From Adiantum capillus-veneris (taxonomy: Eukaryota; Streptophyta; Polypodiopsida; Polypodiales; Pteridaceae), in contig CM043954.1 of assembly GCA_014529385.2 (NCBI GenBank), positions 99,408,747 to 99,472,746 on the forward strand: a DNA stretch of 64,000 nucleotides. Direction: 5' to 3'. Of the stretch, positions 45,232-54,427 are shown in pieces. Under the pieces are notes generated by a model that was not told the DNA's origin, did not search any database, and was given only the letters and a program-made list of their open reading frames with translations. The first letter of the stretch is position 1; every line of letters begins with the position of its first letter. Position numbers and translations under genes: made by a program.

Positions 45232-46332
45232 TCAATTCTTCCTAGATGCTTCCAAAAGCTCAACAAGATTGAGTTGCAATGCTGCAAAAATATCCAGCTT
45301 TCGTTTTTCAAGTGCTTCCATTTGCTCCCTAGACTCCTTCAGCTCTTTGATTAAATCTTTACCGCACTCAGCAAGGTGCGAGAGGGATTGGTCTTGCATT
45401 TTTCGAAGTCTCCCAGGTCGCGAATTGTTGGAGCCCTCCTCCTTGCAGGAGAGACTCGACTCTTCCCCTGTGGCACCTTGCTCTGTAGGCAAGGATGAGG
45501 CATGGCTCATGCAAGATACATGAGCCCTACTATGCATGTACTCGTCAATGACATCATACCATTTGCACGACCTTTTCCTGTCATTACCTGAAATGCTATT
45601 ATGAGCCTTGTCTGCCTTGTAGTCGTCATAAACCCGTCCCCATTTCTTTCGGCACGCTTCGCTATCCTTTTCAAAGTCAGCAAACATGGAGGCCAACTTG
45701 ACTGAAATCTTGCTCCACATGTTGATGCCTTGCTTTGATGGTTTATTGAACTCGTCGTGCATTGACGCTCTGACATGAATCAAATGCTCAACCCAGTAAT
45801 CATGCCACTTTGACTTTGCATCCTTGCCATCCTTTGCATTATTTGGTTCTGTAGTAGCGGTGGAACTTTCTTGTGGTTTCTTTGCTCTCTTCACAGTACT
45901 TGATGGTACATGATCGGATGCCATTGTCTTTCTTCCTTTCCGAAATTTAGGTAGCTTTGCTGGAATGGCCACACAAGTCCCTGGTGTACTTGGAGTTTGA
46001 GTGGGCGAGGGTTGTGTCTGGGGTGCTTGAGAGGGAGGGGAATGGCTATGATAGCTGGTAGGTTGAGAAGCATAAGGAGAATGAAATCTAGCTCCTTGGC
46101 CAACCATCATCGGAGAGGAGCTGCCTACCCTTGCACCATGCTGAGAAAAGTGTGGTTGGAAGTACATGGGGGGTCCCGAAGATGAAAGCATGGCTTGATA
46201 ACCGCCTTGAGGTGGCATCCCTCCTATGGAAGATCTTGGAGAAGCCACAACGTAGTAAGGCAGTTGGTCATTACCAACTTGAGAACCAACATATGAGTCA
46301 CCATCAGATTGTGAAAAAGCTTGCGAGTCCAT
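45232..46332 (-). CDS. Myb/SANT-like partner protein of the Harbinger element
   Basis: Intact frame of 366 codons. In PIF/Harbinger elements the Myb-like protein binds the element ends and brings the transposase into the nucleus. Residues 1-130 are low in complexity, rich in Ser, Pro, Gln and Tyr (QPTSYHSHSPPSQAPQTQPS). A basic stretch with KFRKGRK and STVKRAKK (about 130-155) could be a nuclear signal. The trihelix-like domain is about 175-270: WHDYWVEHLIHVRASMHDEF, NMWSKISVKLASMFADFEKD, CRKKWGRVYDDYKADKAHNS, CKWYDVIDEYMHSR. A C-terminal coiled-coil (about 310-360) has KDLIKELKESREQMEALEKR. Start chosen at the first Met, MDSQAFSQSDGD. No frame damage seen, unlike its transposase neighbour. 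Confidence 0.85.
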   Translation of the reverse strand: MDSQAFSQSDGDSYVGSQVGNDQLPYYVVASPRSSIGGMPPQGGYQAMLSSSGPPMYFQPHFSQHGARVGSSSPMMVGQGARFHSPYASQPTSYHSHSPPSQAPQTQPSPTQTPSTPGTCVAIPAKLPKFRKGRKTMASDHVPSSTVKRAKKPQESSTATTEPNNAKDGKDAKSKWHDYWVEHLIHVRASMHDEFNKPSKQGINMWSKISVKLASMFADFEKDSEACRKKWGRVYDDYKADKAHNSISGNDRKRSCKWYDVIDEYMHSRAHVSCMSHASSLPTEQGATGEESSLSCKEEGSNNSRPGRLRKMQDQSLSHLAECGKDLIKELKESREQMEALEKRKLDIFAALQLNLVELLEASRKN

Positions 46333-47819
46333 TGTGAAAAGTTTCTACAGAAAATAGAGATGACAACACATAGACAAGGCACAAAAGAGAAGGACAAGCT
46401 CAGAATCACACATACCACCAATCCCACAAAACAAACACTAGGCAAAATTATATTGCAAGGAAGCGTATTTCCAAGGAAATTTTGACAGCAAAAGAAGTCA
46501 ACTCCAAGTCAAAAAATGAACAAAGTACAAAGGACATTACCTGATGAAATGTTTCTAGAAAAGGCACAACTGAAAGCAAAGGCAACAATCCAACAGTTGT
46601 GATCTGTGCAAAATAATGATAAAAATGGTTAGCTTGCTGAGATTAAAATCAACATACTCTCAACACATAAAAAAAGCGATTTTATGTTTTACTTACCCAC
46701 AAATCTTTGAGATGGTCTTCCGCAATTGCTCACCCAAGAAACTTGCAGGGGTTTTGCTGCTAATTAGCTATTAAGGGGATTTCAAAGTTTATTGCAATGA
46801 AACAAAGATTCGGTTAGCTTGCTATAAGCACAAATAGACAAGTGTGGTTGAGCAATTGATGTTGAAAGAAAACTAGAGAATTTGATGGAGAATAGAAAAA
46901 ACTTCAGCAGCAAGTCATGAGTTACCTGCTCCCTTCTCACAGTGTCGGATCTTGACAAACTTCTCAGAATGTAGCAGAAGACATAACTAGCAAGGAGAGA
47001 CGGGCAGCCTGCAACAAGTTTTTATAGCGCATAGCTAGTTAAGTGGAGAATACAATTCTTGCTACAGAAGAAAACCGGTGTTCATCAATCATACCTCTTC
47101 TGCTGATCACCTCAACTTGCGGCACAGGAAGGTGTGAGCAACGCAATGCTTAAAAAGAAGAAAATCTTGGCGCCATAGGCCCAAGCTTGGCGGGATGCAC
47201 TTTGACGCTGATTGGTTGGAGTAGTTCGTGGGCACAACTGACCCCTCGGACGTTTTGTTGAGGATCTTGGTCGTGACTGAGCCATCCACGTTGGCATTAG
47301 ATGAGTGTGTCCGCGGATGCATGTGACACTAAAAGCTATTGGCAAACTCAACCATTGGTCCTTTTTTAATTTTCTAATGGCCGTCCACCCTCTTGTGACA
47401 TGGGCCTTAACTTCAGATGGAAGAAGGAGCAATGTGTGAAAAGCATATATACATTTGAGAAATGCTAGGTTTTTTTTTGTGATGAAAAAACCAATGTATT
47501 TGTTGCGAATTTTGTGAATGTGTTATGGGAACAATAATTGAGGAAACTTGAAAGAGAGAGAAATCGATGTTTGGGTCTTTTTTTTAGTTTAAATGAGAGG
47601 ATCCAAAATTGATTTAAATGTGAAACAATAGAGATTGATATGAGATTTTTAATAATGAATGAACAAGACTACTTGTTGATAGGAATTTTGCGAATGGTTT
47701 TTGTGCATAATAATTAACGAAAAAGAGAGAAAAAGGATGTTGTGTTAGCAGACAAGAAATCAGATTTCATTGAGACGTGCACGACAGTGACAAAGATAAT
47801 TTAGATCTTTCTGTTTTGT
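46333..47819. other. Non-coding: Harbinger 5' region and spacer
   Basis: No gene frame. 46333-47410 probably holds the upstream region of the Myb-like gene, with possible splice acceptors. 47411-47819 is AT-rich and lies downstream of the GIY-YIG gene. Confidence 0.4.
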
Positions 47820-47824
47820 TTCAA

Positions 47825-48216
47825 AAACATGTATTTCTTGCAGTGAGGGGGATGAGCTCGTAGAATATTTTATCCAAATGAACTTGTACTACTATGTGTA
47901 CCGATGAATGTTTTTTCTAGTATACGTGCTACATGTAAATTCTTGGAGACAGAAAGTATGTCAAAAATAAAGTTTTCTGGTAGCAAATAACGTCGGATCG
48001 CATTTTTAAAGGTGGTTGTCAAGTGTGCTCTATCTTTCGTCTTTCAAAATTGTTTGTGACACCTATGTACTTTCGTCCGTTTTGGCGGCATGTGATGGAG
48101 TAGACGGTGTATTCAATGTCCGTTGTTTTTTGCTCCGTTGATTGTCGTGCTCGAGAAGCAGAACTTGAGTCTTGTTGTCTTGTTCTGCACAACAAAAGCA
48201 CGAAAGAAAGAAACAA
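47825..48216 (-). pseudogene. GIY-YIG nuclease domain, broken
   Basis: Minus strand. EYTVYSITCRQNGRKYIGVT then NNFERRKIEHT (48114-48022) is the first half of a GIY-YIG domain: VYSI at the GIY position, KYIG at YIG, and an Arg-containing helix. A TGA (48019-48021) and a one-base loss in an A run near 48006 interrupt it. In the shifted frame come LKNAIRRYLLPENFIFDILS, then VARILEKTFIGTHSSTSSFG with the catalytic-type Glu, a TAA, and NILRAHPPHCKKYM. This matches the C-terminal half (xAIRKYG..NF..E.L, xE..YI, GYN). Such domains nick DNA in homing nucleases, Penelope retroelements and repair enzymes. No reverse transcriptase is near. It is the 3' end of the broken gene running from 49112. Confidence 0.7.
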
Positions 48217-48257
48217 GATTAGTACAAGATTGCATGCTGAAACTTGAGAATATTAGA

Positions 48258-49150
48258 CTATATAATTACGCGGGGTATTTCTTGAATTTTTTCCATGGTG
48301 GTGCCACCTGTGGATGGGTTGTCGATGTTGACGAAAGTGTACGGATGGTCACTTCCAAAGCGTGCTTTGTAAACATCCTTGTTGTGTTGCCACATCAGCT
48401 TTTGCTCTGTAATTGATGGTGGCTCGTCATTGCACTGTCTCTTGAAGCTTGCAAAGATATCACTTGCATCATTGTTCGTTGTATCTAAGAGGTCCTCCAG
48501 TGCGATATCGTAGCCATAATGCAACATCTCAAGAATGTAGGGCTTTATTGGTGTCTTCATTTGAAGCAAACGATTACCGTCCTGGACTGTCATGAGATCC
48601 TCGGGCACGTCAATCTCTATAGATAGTTTTCAAATGATCTCTTTCATTAGAACTAGAAAAAAAGAGTATTAGAAGGGACAAATAATTTTTTTTCCCTTGT
48701 AAAAATGCATTTTTTTTTACTGTTTATTGTAGACAGCAAAGCAATGAGAAGAAGAAAAATATAAAATTGCATGTGTGTAGAGCTAACCTGTTGCTCTTTT
48801 TGATACCCATGCTCTTGTTTTGTTCGAGCTACTTTATGGATCTGTCTATTAACAATCGCAATTCAGCATAGTTTTCAAAACCCTTGATGTTATAAGTGTC
48901 CGGGCGACAACCTGCCAGGTTAAGCAGGTGCATTTCCCTCTCTGTTGGATACTGACGTGGTTCGATTTGGGGGTTTTTCTTTGAGGCAATGTTTTACTTG
49001 AAAGGGGTAACAAGTCTCTGCAAGGTTATACAAATGTGATCAGTATTTTGTGTGCATTGGAGGAACATAATGTGATATGTTTTATAGAGCAGTATACCTT
49101 TGAATTGCTCATTTTATTCTCTTCGTTATCTATGTTGCCTGCAATGGTGA
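48258..49150 (-). pseudogene. Broken multi-exon gene upstream of the GIY-YIG domain
   Basis: Exon structure suggested by splice sites: MSNSK (49112-49098), GT at 49097, CTTGCAG before 49017, exon 49017-48788 with RLVTPFK-stop-NIASKKNP, QIEPRQYPTEREMHLLNLAG, CRPDTYNIKGFENYAELRLL, IDRSIK-stop, then CAG/GTTAGC at 48788, TTTTCTAG before 48652, exon 48652-48270 with NERDHLKTIYR, a likely 2-base loss near 48620, then EIDVPEDLMTVQDGNRLLQM, KPYILEMLHYGYDIALEDLL and FGSDHPYTFVNIDNPSTGG. I recognise no family for this N-terminal region. Two stops and a frame change make it a pseudogene. The last join to the GIY-YIG exon (48184) is not in phase as read. Confidence 0.5.
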
Positions 49151-49326
49151 CATGGTTAGAATTCATACTGAAAAAACCAATAGTAGAATTGTGGAGAACC
49201 ACTGAGAAAGTGTTCATAAGAATCGAGACAAAAGTAGAGTGCAAGATAATTCTACAAAGAGTGGAGTGCAAGTTAATGACAGTTTCGAAAGATCAACATG
49301 GAAGAACTCTTGAGACATCAGTTATA

Positions 49327-49335
49327 TATTTATAG
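49327..49335 (-). promoter_or_regulatory. TATA box upstream of the GIY-YIG gene
   Basis: Minus strand CTATAAATA, 215 bp ahead of the proposed start codon at 49112 and just after the helicase stop (49404). Suggests that the GIY-YIG gene has its own promoter. Confidence 0.45.
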
Positions 49336-49403
49336 ATTATTTGTTGCACAAATGCTGAAAAACAAAGTCATTTGAAAATTTTACGAACTATTAGAGTACA
49401 TGA

Positions 49404-51093
49404 TCAAGTAGCCACCAAAACTTTCCTAATGAGTTCTGTGTATAATATGAAGTGGAACAGGGAGAAATATATCAGGAGTCGGTAGATTGAGAATTTGGAG
49501 ATTTTGATGATCTGTGATTCGTGAAACATGACGTATGCAAGCCCCGGTGCAAATGCATCTCTGAAGATAAGAAGAACTTTGGTAGATATTGTTGCACCCT
49601 GTGCCTTGTGTCCAGTCATGGCGTACGCAAGTGTCAAGGGGAATGTAGATTTGTGAAACCATGTGCCATTGAGTGTAGTTCGTTTATGCTTTGTTCGACG
49701 AAGTGCCATCTTTTTACAGGTACAATGAATGAGAACAATGATACATATAAGTTGACCTTCATTGTTATACGTTATGGCGTCAACAGTACATGTTGCACCG
49801 TTTACTGCACCGATTGTTAAGTTGATGTTTTCAGTGATCATGCAACGAGCCCCGATTGCGATGAAGTCCAGCTCGTTGAACTTAGGCTCTAGGAGCCATT
49901 GCTGAAGTACATTTATATTATCCACGTTTGTCTTCAGGTAAAATTTTGTAATGTGAGTTTGATTGTACAACTTATTCAAGGCAAGGTTGTTGTAGTGTTG
50001 GAGGTCTGATCTATGAGTGCAAATTATTGTAGTGGAGTCGTTGATGTAGTCATGAACATGTGATTTGTCTATAATGCATGCACCCAAGAAACAATTAATC
50101 TCATCTGTGGTTGGTCTTCTTTCACGAATAATGGTCAAGAATTGGAGGAGTTCAGGGTCCGTTGCATGTCTTATGGAGCATGACATCTTGTAGAAAGTTA
50201 CATGCAGCCAGTGCACTGAGCTTGTGATATGGCATGCTTCACAAAGGTCCCGTGCATGATTACAAACTGGGGGCAACTCTGCAAGGTCACCAAGCAAGAG
50301 AATACATTTGTTGTTGAAGGGATCTGTCAATGTACCGCTTGTTACGTTGACAATCTGCCTTATGATAAGATCAAAAGTGGTCCATGTTAACATAGATAGC
50401 TCGTCTATGATTATAATATATACTTCTTTTATGTCCAAATATCCTTCATCAGTTTCGTGAATAGAGAGGGGATACTGTTGATTCCTTGTTGGTATCTTGA
50501 ATTGATAATGGACTGTAGATGCAATGCTGCTAAGTCTTGTTGCTGCAGCTCCGATCGATGCAGCAAGTATGACACTCACGTTTCGTTTGACATACTCATA
50601 TGTCAAATATCTAATAAGATGTGTTTTTCTGCTCCCTGGTGTCCCCGTGACGACATGCAAGCCATTCTTGGCATTTAGTAATTTGTTGTATATATTTAAC
50701 TGTTCCGTTGTGAGTTCTGAGTCATTGACAGCAACGAACTCCTTCAATATGGCTAGTGACTTTACTCGATGATGGTACATGTCTAGAACATTATCTGTTG
50801 AAGGTGTAATTGTTTCATTTGCTCTTCGCAATGTAGTTTTCTGAAGTATCATATGGACAAGATGATCGATTTGTTCATTGACTAGTATGTTTCTTTGTGT
50901 GTACTCTGTAATGTACATCTCCAAGTCCTCATTGCTTTGGATCAGATCCCTTGCCTGACACTCTATGAAGTAACAGCCCATTGTATTATCATAGCTGATA
51001 GAATCTCTGTCTCTCTTGATGTTATAGAAGAAGGCTTCTGTGTGTTGTCCTAGATGGTATTCTGTGAACCTGACCAATCTTTTATGATGTTTA
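49404..51093 (-). CDS. Pif1-like SF1 helicase, N-terminally cut by copia insertion
   Basis: A long open frame; with 20 bases of copia LTR it reads 569 codons, but true helicase sequence starts at 51093 (KHHKRLVRFTEYHLGQHT). The 5' part lies beyond the window on the other side of the copia element. Helicase motifs in order: LTTEQLNIYNKLLN (Q-like), VVTGTPGSRKTHLIRYL (Walker A, usual GxGK(S/T) changed to SRKT), VILAASIGAAATRLSSI, VYIIIIDELSMLT (Walker B), CILLLGDLAELPPV (motif III, usual Q replaced by E), TIICTHRSDLQHYNNLALN, and LAYAMTGHKAQGATIS (motif VI). Pif1-family enzymes unwind DNA 5' to 3'; mobile versions occur in Helitrons, but no Rep/HUH domain can be seen here. No internal stop. Confidence 0.8.
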
Positions 51094-51285
51094 TGTTGGG
51101 GTATAAAGCCCAATGTGGTTGCCTAGGTAAGTGGGCGGGCCGCCAGGTATGTACACCTATTCTTTTGTAAAAACCTAATAAGAACACACTATGCTCTACA
51201 CATTACAATAGAGAGAGTTCACCATATCTTCATGCTCTTCTTCTCGCACTCTCTCTCGCGTCGCACTTCTGCTCGTACTCTTTCA
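51094..51285 (+). repeat. 5' LTR of the copia element
   Basis: 192 bp, TGTTGGGGTATAAAGCCC to CTCTTTCA. The opening resembles the LTR at 34664 (TGTTGGGAATTAAAGCCC). Confidence 0.85.
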
Positions 51286-51287
51286 AC

Positions 51288-51299
51288 TGGTATCAAAGC
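51288..51299 (+). other. Primer binding site, initiator tRNA-Met type
   Basis: TGGTATCAAAGC, two bases after the LTR; the standard plant copia site is TGGTATCAGAGC. Confidence 0.85.
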
Positions 51300-52228
51300 T
51301 CAGATCGAGGCTCGCGGCAGCACTGCAGGAGGCTAGAGTCACCAGCTCAGATTGGAGTGAAATTCGACAGACGAAGACACGGCCCCAAATCTTGTGGGAC
51401 ATCCCAAAGGGCTTGGTGTGCTCAGAATTTCATTCTGAGGTCATCTCGGTCACCGTTCGGCTTCCACAAAGGTCTGCGCAGGCCATTTTCGACTACATAG
51501 TCTCGGCGGGTGCTGATCCGACTCTACAAATTTGGGGTTTTTCGGCCTACGACTGTAGGTGCTGAGGATATCGACACTCCCAGAGTGTTGATTTGTGGTT
51601 GTCTACACATAGAAGGACGGATCACAGTTCTTGGAGGCGTGTCACATACGACACGGGCGCATCTACACACAGACTATAGGCAACATCCACTAGTTCATTA
51701 GGTAGATTGTGTTTGCTGCTTGATATTCCAGATTTCATCCTAACATTGCAGGTACTTCCACATGGGATGTATTGTCAGAGATGATGTATGTCTGTTGAGG
51801 GTTTGCTGGCTGTGAGTCACGCAGCAAACAATCGCCGCAGCGGTTACAGCATACAGTGGGAAATTTGTGGATGTATGACTTTGTGGGAAGTCTATGTACT
51901 GTCAGATTTACTGCAGCCTTTGTAGAGGGTCGAGTGAGGTTTTATTGAGCTAGGGGATTCTCGAATGTTGAGATCCTTTCGGTGATACAGGTCTTGGAGC
52001 GATCCCTCGAGCACCCTTAGATAGGCAGCTAGGATGTATTGACTGTGAGTTAGACAGTTGGGATTGCATCTTTGCTTTACTGCCGTTGAGGCATTGTCGC
52101 AGTCTATGCTTATAGGACAGTGACAGGACAGTGAGAGACAGTACAGGTGCAGGACAGGTTTACCCGCATCTTACAGTGTCAGAGAGACAGTGTTTTTTGA
52201 GCTGTTTTTTGGTCTGTTTTTGAGTACA
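51300..52228 (+). other. Copia leader, first part
   Basis: Non-coding leader shared with 33541-34418. It continues at 59893-60051 after the CACTA element. Confidence 0.75.
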
Positions 52229-52242
52229 CACTACAAGAGGTT
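52229..52242 (+). repeat. CACTA terminal inverted repeat, left
   Basis: CACTACAAGAGGTT, exact complement of 59879-59892. Confidence 0.95.
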
Positions 52243-52252
52243 GTGTGCTCTT

Positions 52253-52482
52253 GTGACACTCTTAGCGACGGAAATACACTGGGTTTTTATAACCCCCGGC
52301 GTCGCTATAACCGTCGCTAAAAGCGTCGCTACGAGAGCGTCGCTATCTGCGTCGCTATATGCGTCGCTATATAGCGACGCTCATAGCGACGCCTATAGCG
52401 ACGCTCTCACAGAAGAGTATAGCGACGCATATAGCGACGCTACAGAGCCATAAATAGCGACGCTTATAGCGACGCCTGAGAG
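52253..52482 (+). repeat. CACTA subterminal repeats, left
   Basis: About 12 copies of GCGTCGCTA or its complement plus two variants, with a switch of direction at the palindrome GTCGCTATATAGCGAC (52363-52378). Just ahead, TGACACTCTTA (52254-52264) closely matches the 12-bp TNPA site of maize En/Spm as I recall it (CCGACACTCTTA). Confidence 0.9.
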
Positions 52483-52841
52483 AATATTTTTTTGGTGGCA
52501 GGGCATTGAATGCCCTGCCACCCATCAACCATATTGTACTTGTTTCTACTTTTTAAAAAAAGTGCAAAGGTAAATAATAGACCCAAAATAGTCACCCACA
52601 AGACGCATTGTTTGCAAAATTGACAATTGTACACATCATAGACAAACTGAATTGATTGGCAAATGTAATAATGACAATTGTACAACATCATAGGCATAAA
52701 GAATTGATTGGCAAAAGGAATTGCGGTGACAAATGTAATAATATACATGGTTCAAAAAGACGTATAAAATCCGTCTCATAATACATAAGCTATGAGAAAC
52801 CCTAAACTAATGCTATCTAGCTACGGCTAAACTGACGTCGT

Positions 52842-54155
52842 CTAATCAGACGTCTCATCGCGTCCAAGCGGCGTATCTGTCGGATTCTGCAAAAAAAGAC
52901 AATAAGACAGTTTTCAGTAAATATAAACATATAACGATATTTATAAAACAATACAAAAAATAAAAAAGAGTAAACCCTAATACTAACCATGCCGCCGCGA
53001 GAACTGAGAATGTCCATCAGGGCGTTTAAGCCCTTCCTGCCTGCGTACTCGCGCTCGTACGGTGTGGGATCACGTCCTGTCATCGACCACTGTCAAAACA
53101 TACAAAGATTTCATTATGTTAGAACTAAAAAACTCATAAACCCTAAACTATCGAACATGCATAAAGAGCAATGTGAAAAGACTTACAAAATCGGCCTCAA
53201 ATGATGCCCATCCACCGCTCCCCAAGTGGTGCGAGCTCCCTGCCTCTACTCGCGCTCTGGCTGCATCCTTTTGTTGCTTCCACTTGTCGGGATTCTCGCG
53301 CGCTGCTTTCTTCGCATTCTTCCAATCTTCTTTGGCCAGCCAATCTGGCCTATTCCACCCATTCTTGATTGCTTTTTGCACTTCGGAACGCTTGTGTTTG
53401 CAGTATTCGCGCATTCGAATCTTCATCAGGTCTTCATTGAAGCGCTGATCCCGTGTTGGAACCGGAAACTCATCATGAAGTATGCTGATGACTCTGTTTT
53501 TTAAATCACTTGGTACTTCACTCCATTTGTTTAGTATATAGTGTCTAAACAGCTGAGAGCAAAGACCACGCATGCGCGAGATCACCTTCTTGCCGTCATC
53601 ATCCATGATGATGCCGCCGCTGATGTCAATGGAGTAAGGCAAGCCCTCTGGCCGGTGACGCGTGAACCTGGGTGTCCCGGCAGGGGTCTCTAGCGGCGTG
53701 TCGATGGGGGTACGGACGTCAGGTGTCTCCATCGGCGTCTGGGCGCCGAAGCGAGGAGTGTCGAGTGGGGTGGCTCCTGGCGGAGTAGGTAGAGGTGTGT
53801 AGCTTCTAGGAACAATCAGCCGTGCAAAACCTGGCGTAGACGGCGATGCTGTGGCTGGTGTGGGGGCGGGCAAAGAAGGGGAGGATAAAGAGCCTCGTCG
53901 AACACGAGGCGGTGTGGAGGCATCGGTGGCGGAATCTCCACAACAACCGCCACCGCCACCACTAGAGCACCGGTGTCTAGACGAGTGTGACGCTCGTCTC
54001 GTCGACGCCGAAGCTTCGGAGCGCGCCGAATGCTCCGAAAGAGAGGGAGATGCGGATGGTGTAGGAACGCGCGATGATGCGCCAGAGCGATGACGCTCCA
54101 CGTACCACTGTCTCTGCTGCGGTGACAAAGAAGAAAGAAACTCCTCATCATCCAT
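52842..54155 (-). CDS. TNPA-like DNA-binding protein of the CACTA element
   Basis: Three exons, 54155-53187, 53089-52988 and 52886-52842 (minus), joined at GTAAGT/GACAG and GTTAGT/TTGCAG; 371 aa, no stop. In En/Spm, TNPA binds the subterminal repeats and assists excision. Start at MDDEEFLSSLSPQQRQWY; a CAG acceptor lies 4 bases upstream, so a 5' UTR intron is likely. Residues about 20-190 are low complexity, rich in Ser, Pro, Arg and Thr (TPLDTPRFGAQTPMETPDV). About 195-320 is the conserved part: SRMRGLCSQLFRHYILNKWS, FNEDLMKIRMREYCKHKRSE, WLAKEDWKNAKKAARENPDK, then HHLGSGGWASFEADF. This fits the plant transposase Ptta/En/Spm type (PF03004-like). It ends SRGGMNPTDTPLGRDETSD. Confidence 0.85.
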
Positions 54156-54427
54156 ACCTGCATTAAACACATGAATATTTAAACTTAATATTGAATGAAT
54201 AGAGTAGACAATGACGCAAAGACCATTAAATACAATGACGTAATGACGCATATAAATACAATGACGCAATGAATCGAGTGATAGAAGAGGCAAGTCGAAA
54301 ACTCAGAATTTTCAATCAAAAGATGTGAGCGCGAGTAGAAAAGAGCGTTACACACCATGGAAGCTACTTAGAGAGCTAGAGCTTTTACAGCACGGAGCAA
54401 AATTGTTCAAATACAATATTTGTGGCT

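Larger units (their letters stand above)
43449..47410 (-). mobile_element. PIF/Harbinger element (ends tentative)
   Basis: Holds the two genes that define the group: a DDE transposase (43582-44771) and a Myb/SANT-like protein (45232-46332), both on the minus strand and 460 bp apart. Candidate ends are TTAAAGGGCCCC at 43449 and GGGCCTTAA ending at 47410: TTA-type target sites next to GGGCC, and weak inverted similarity just inside (AGTTTGCCTAATGGCT against AGTTTGCCAATAGCTT). The terminal repeats are short and diverged, so the ends are a proposal. The region 46333-47400 is non-coding with possible 5' exons. Confidence 0.6.

Noticed and set aside
45191..45523. 110-codon plus-strand ORF
   Set aside because: Antisense of the Myb/SANT-like gene, which has the clear domain.
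47107..47432. Two overlapping minus-strand ORFs of 71 and 106 codons
   Set aside because: They lie at the proposed Harbinger end, with no recognisable domain and in competing frames.
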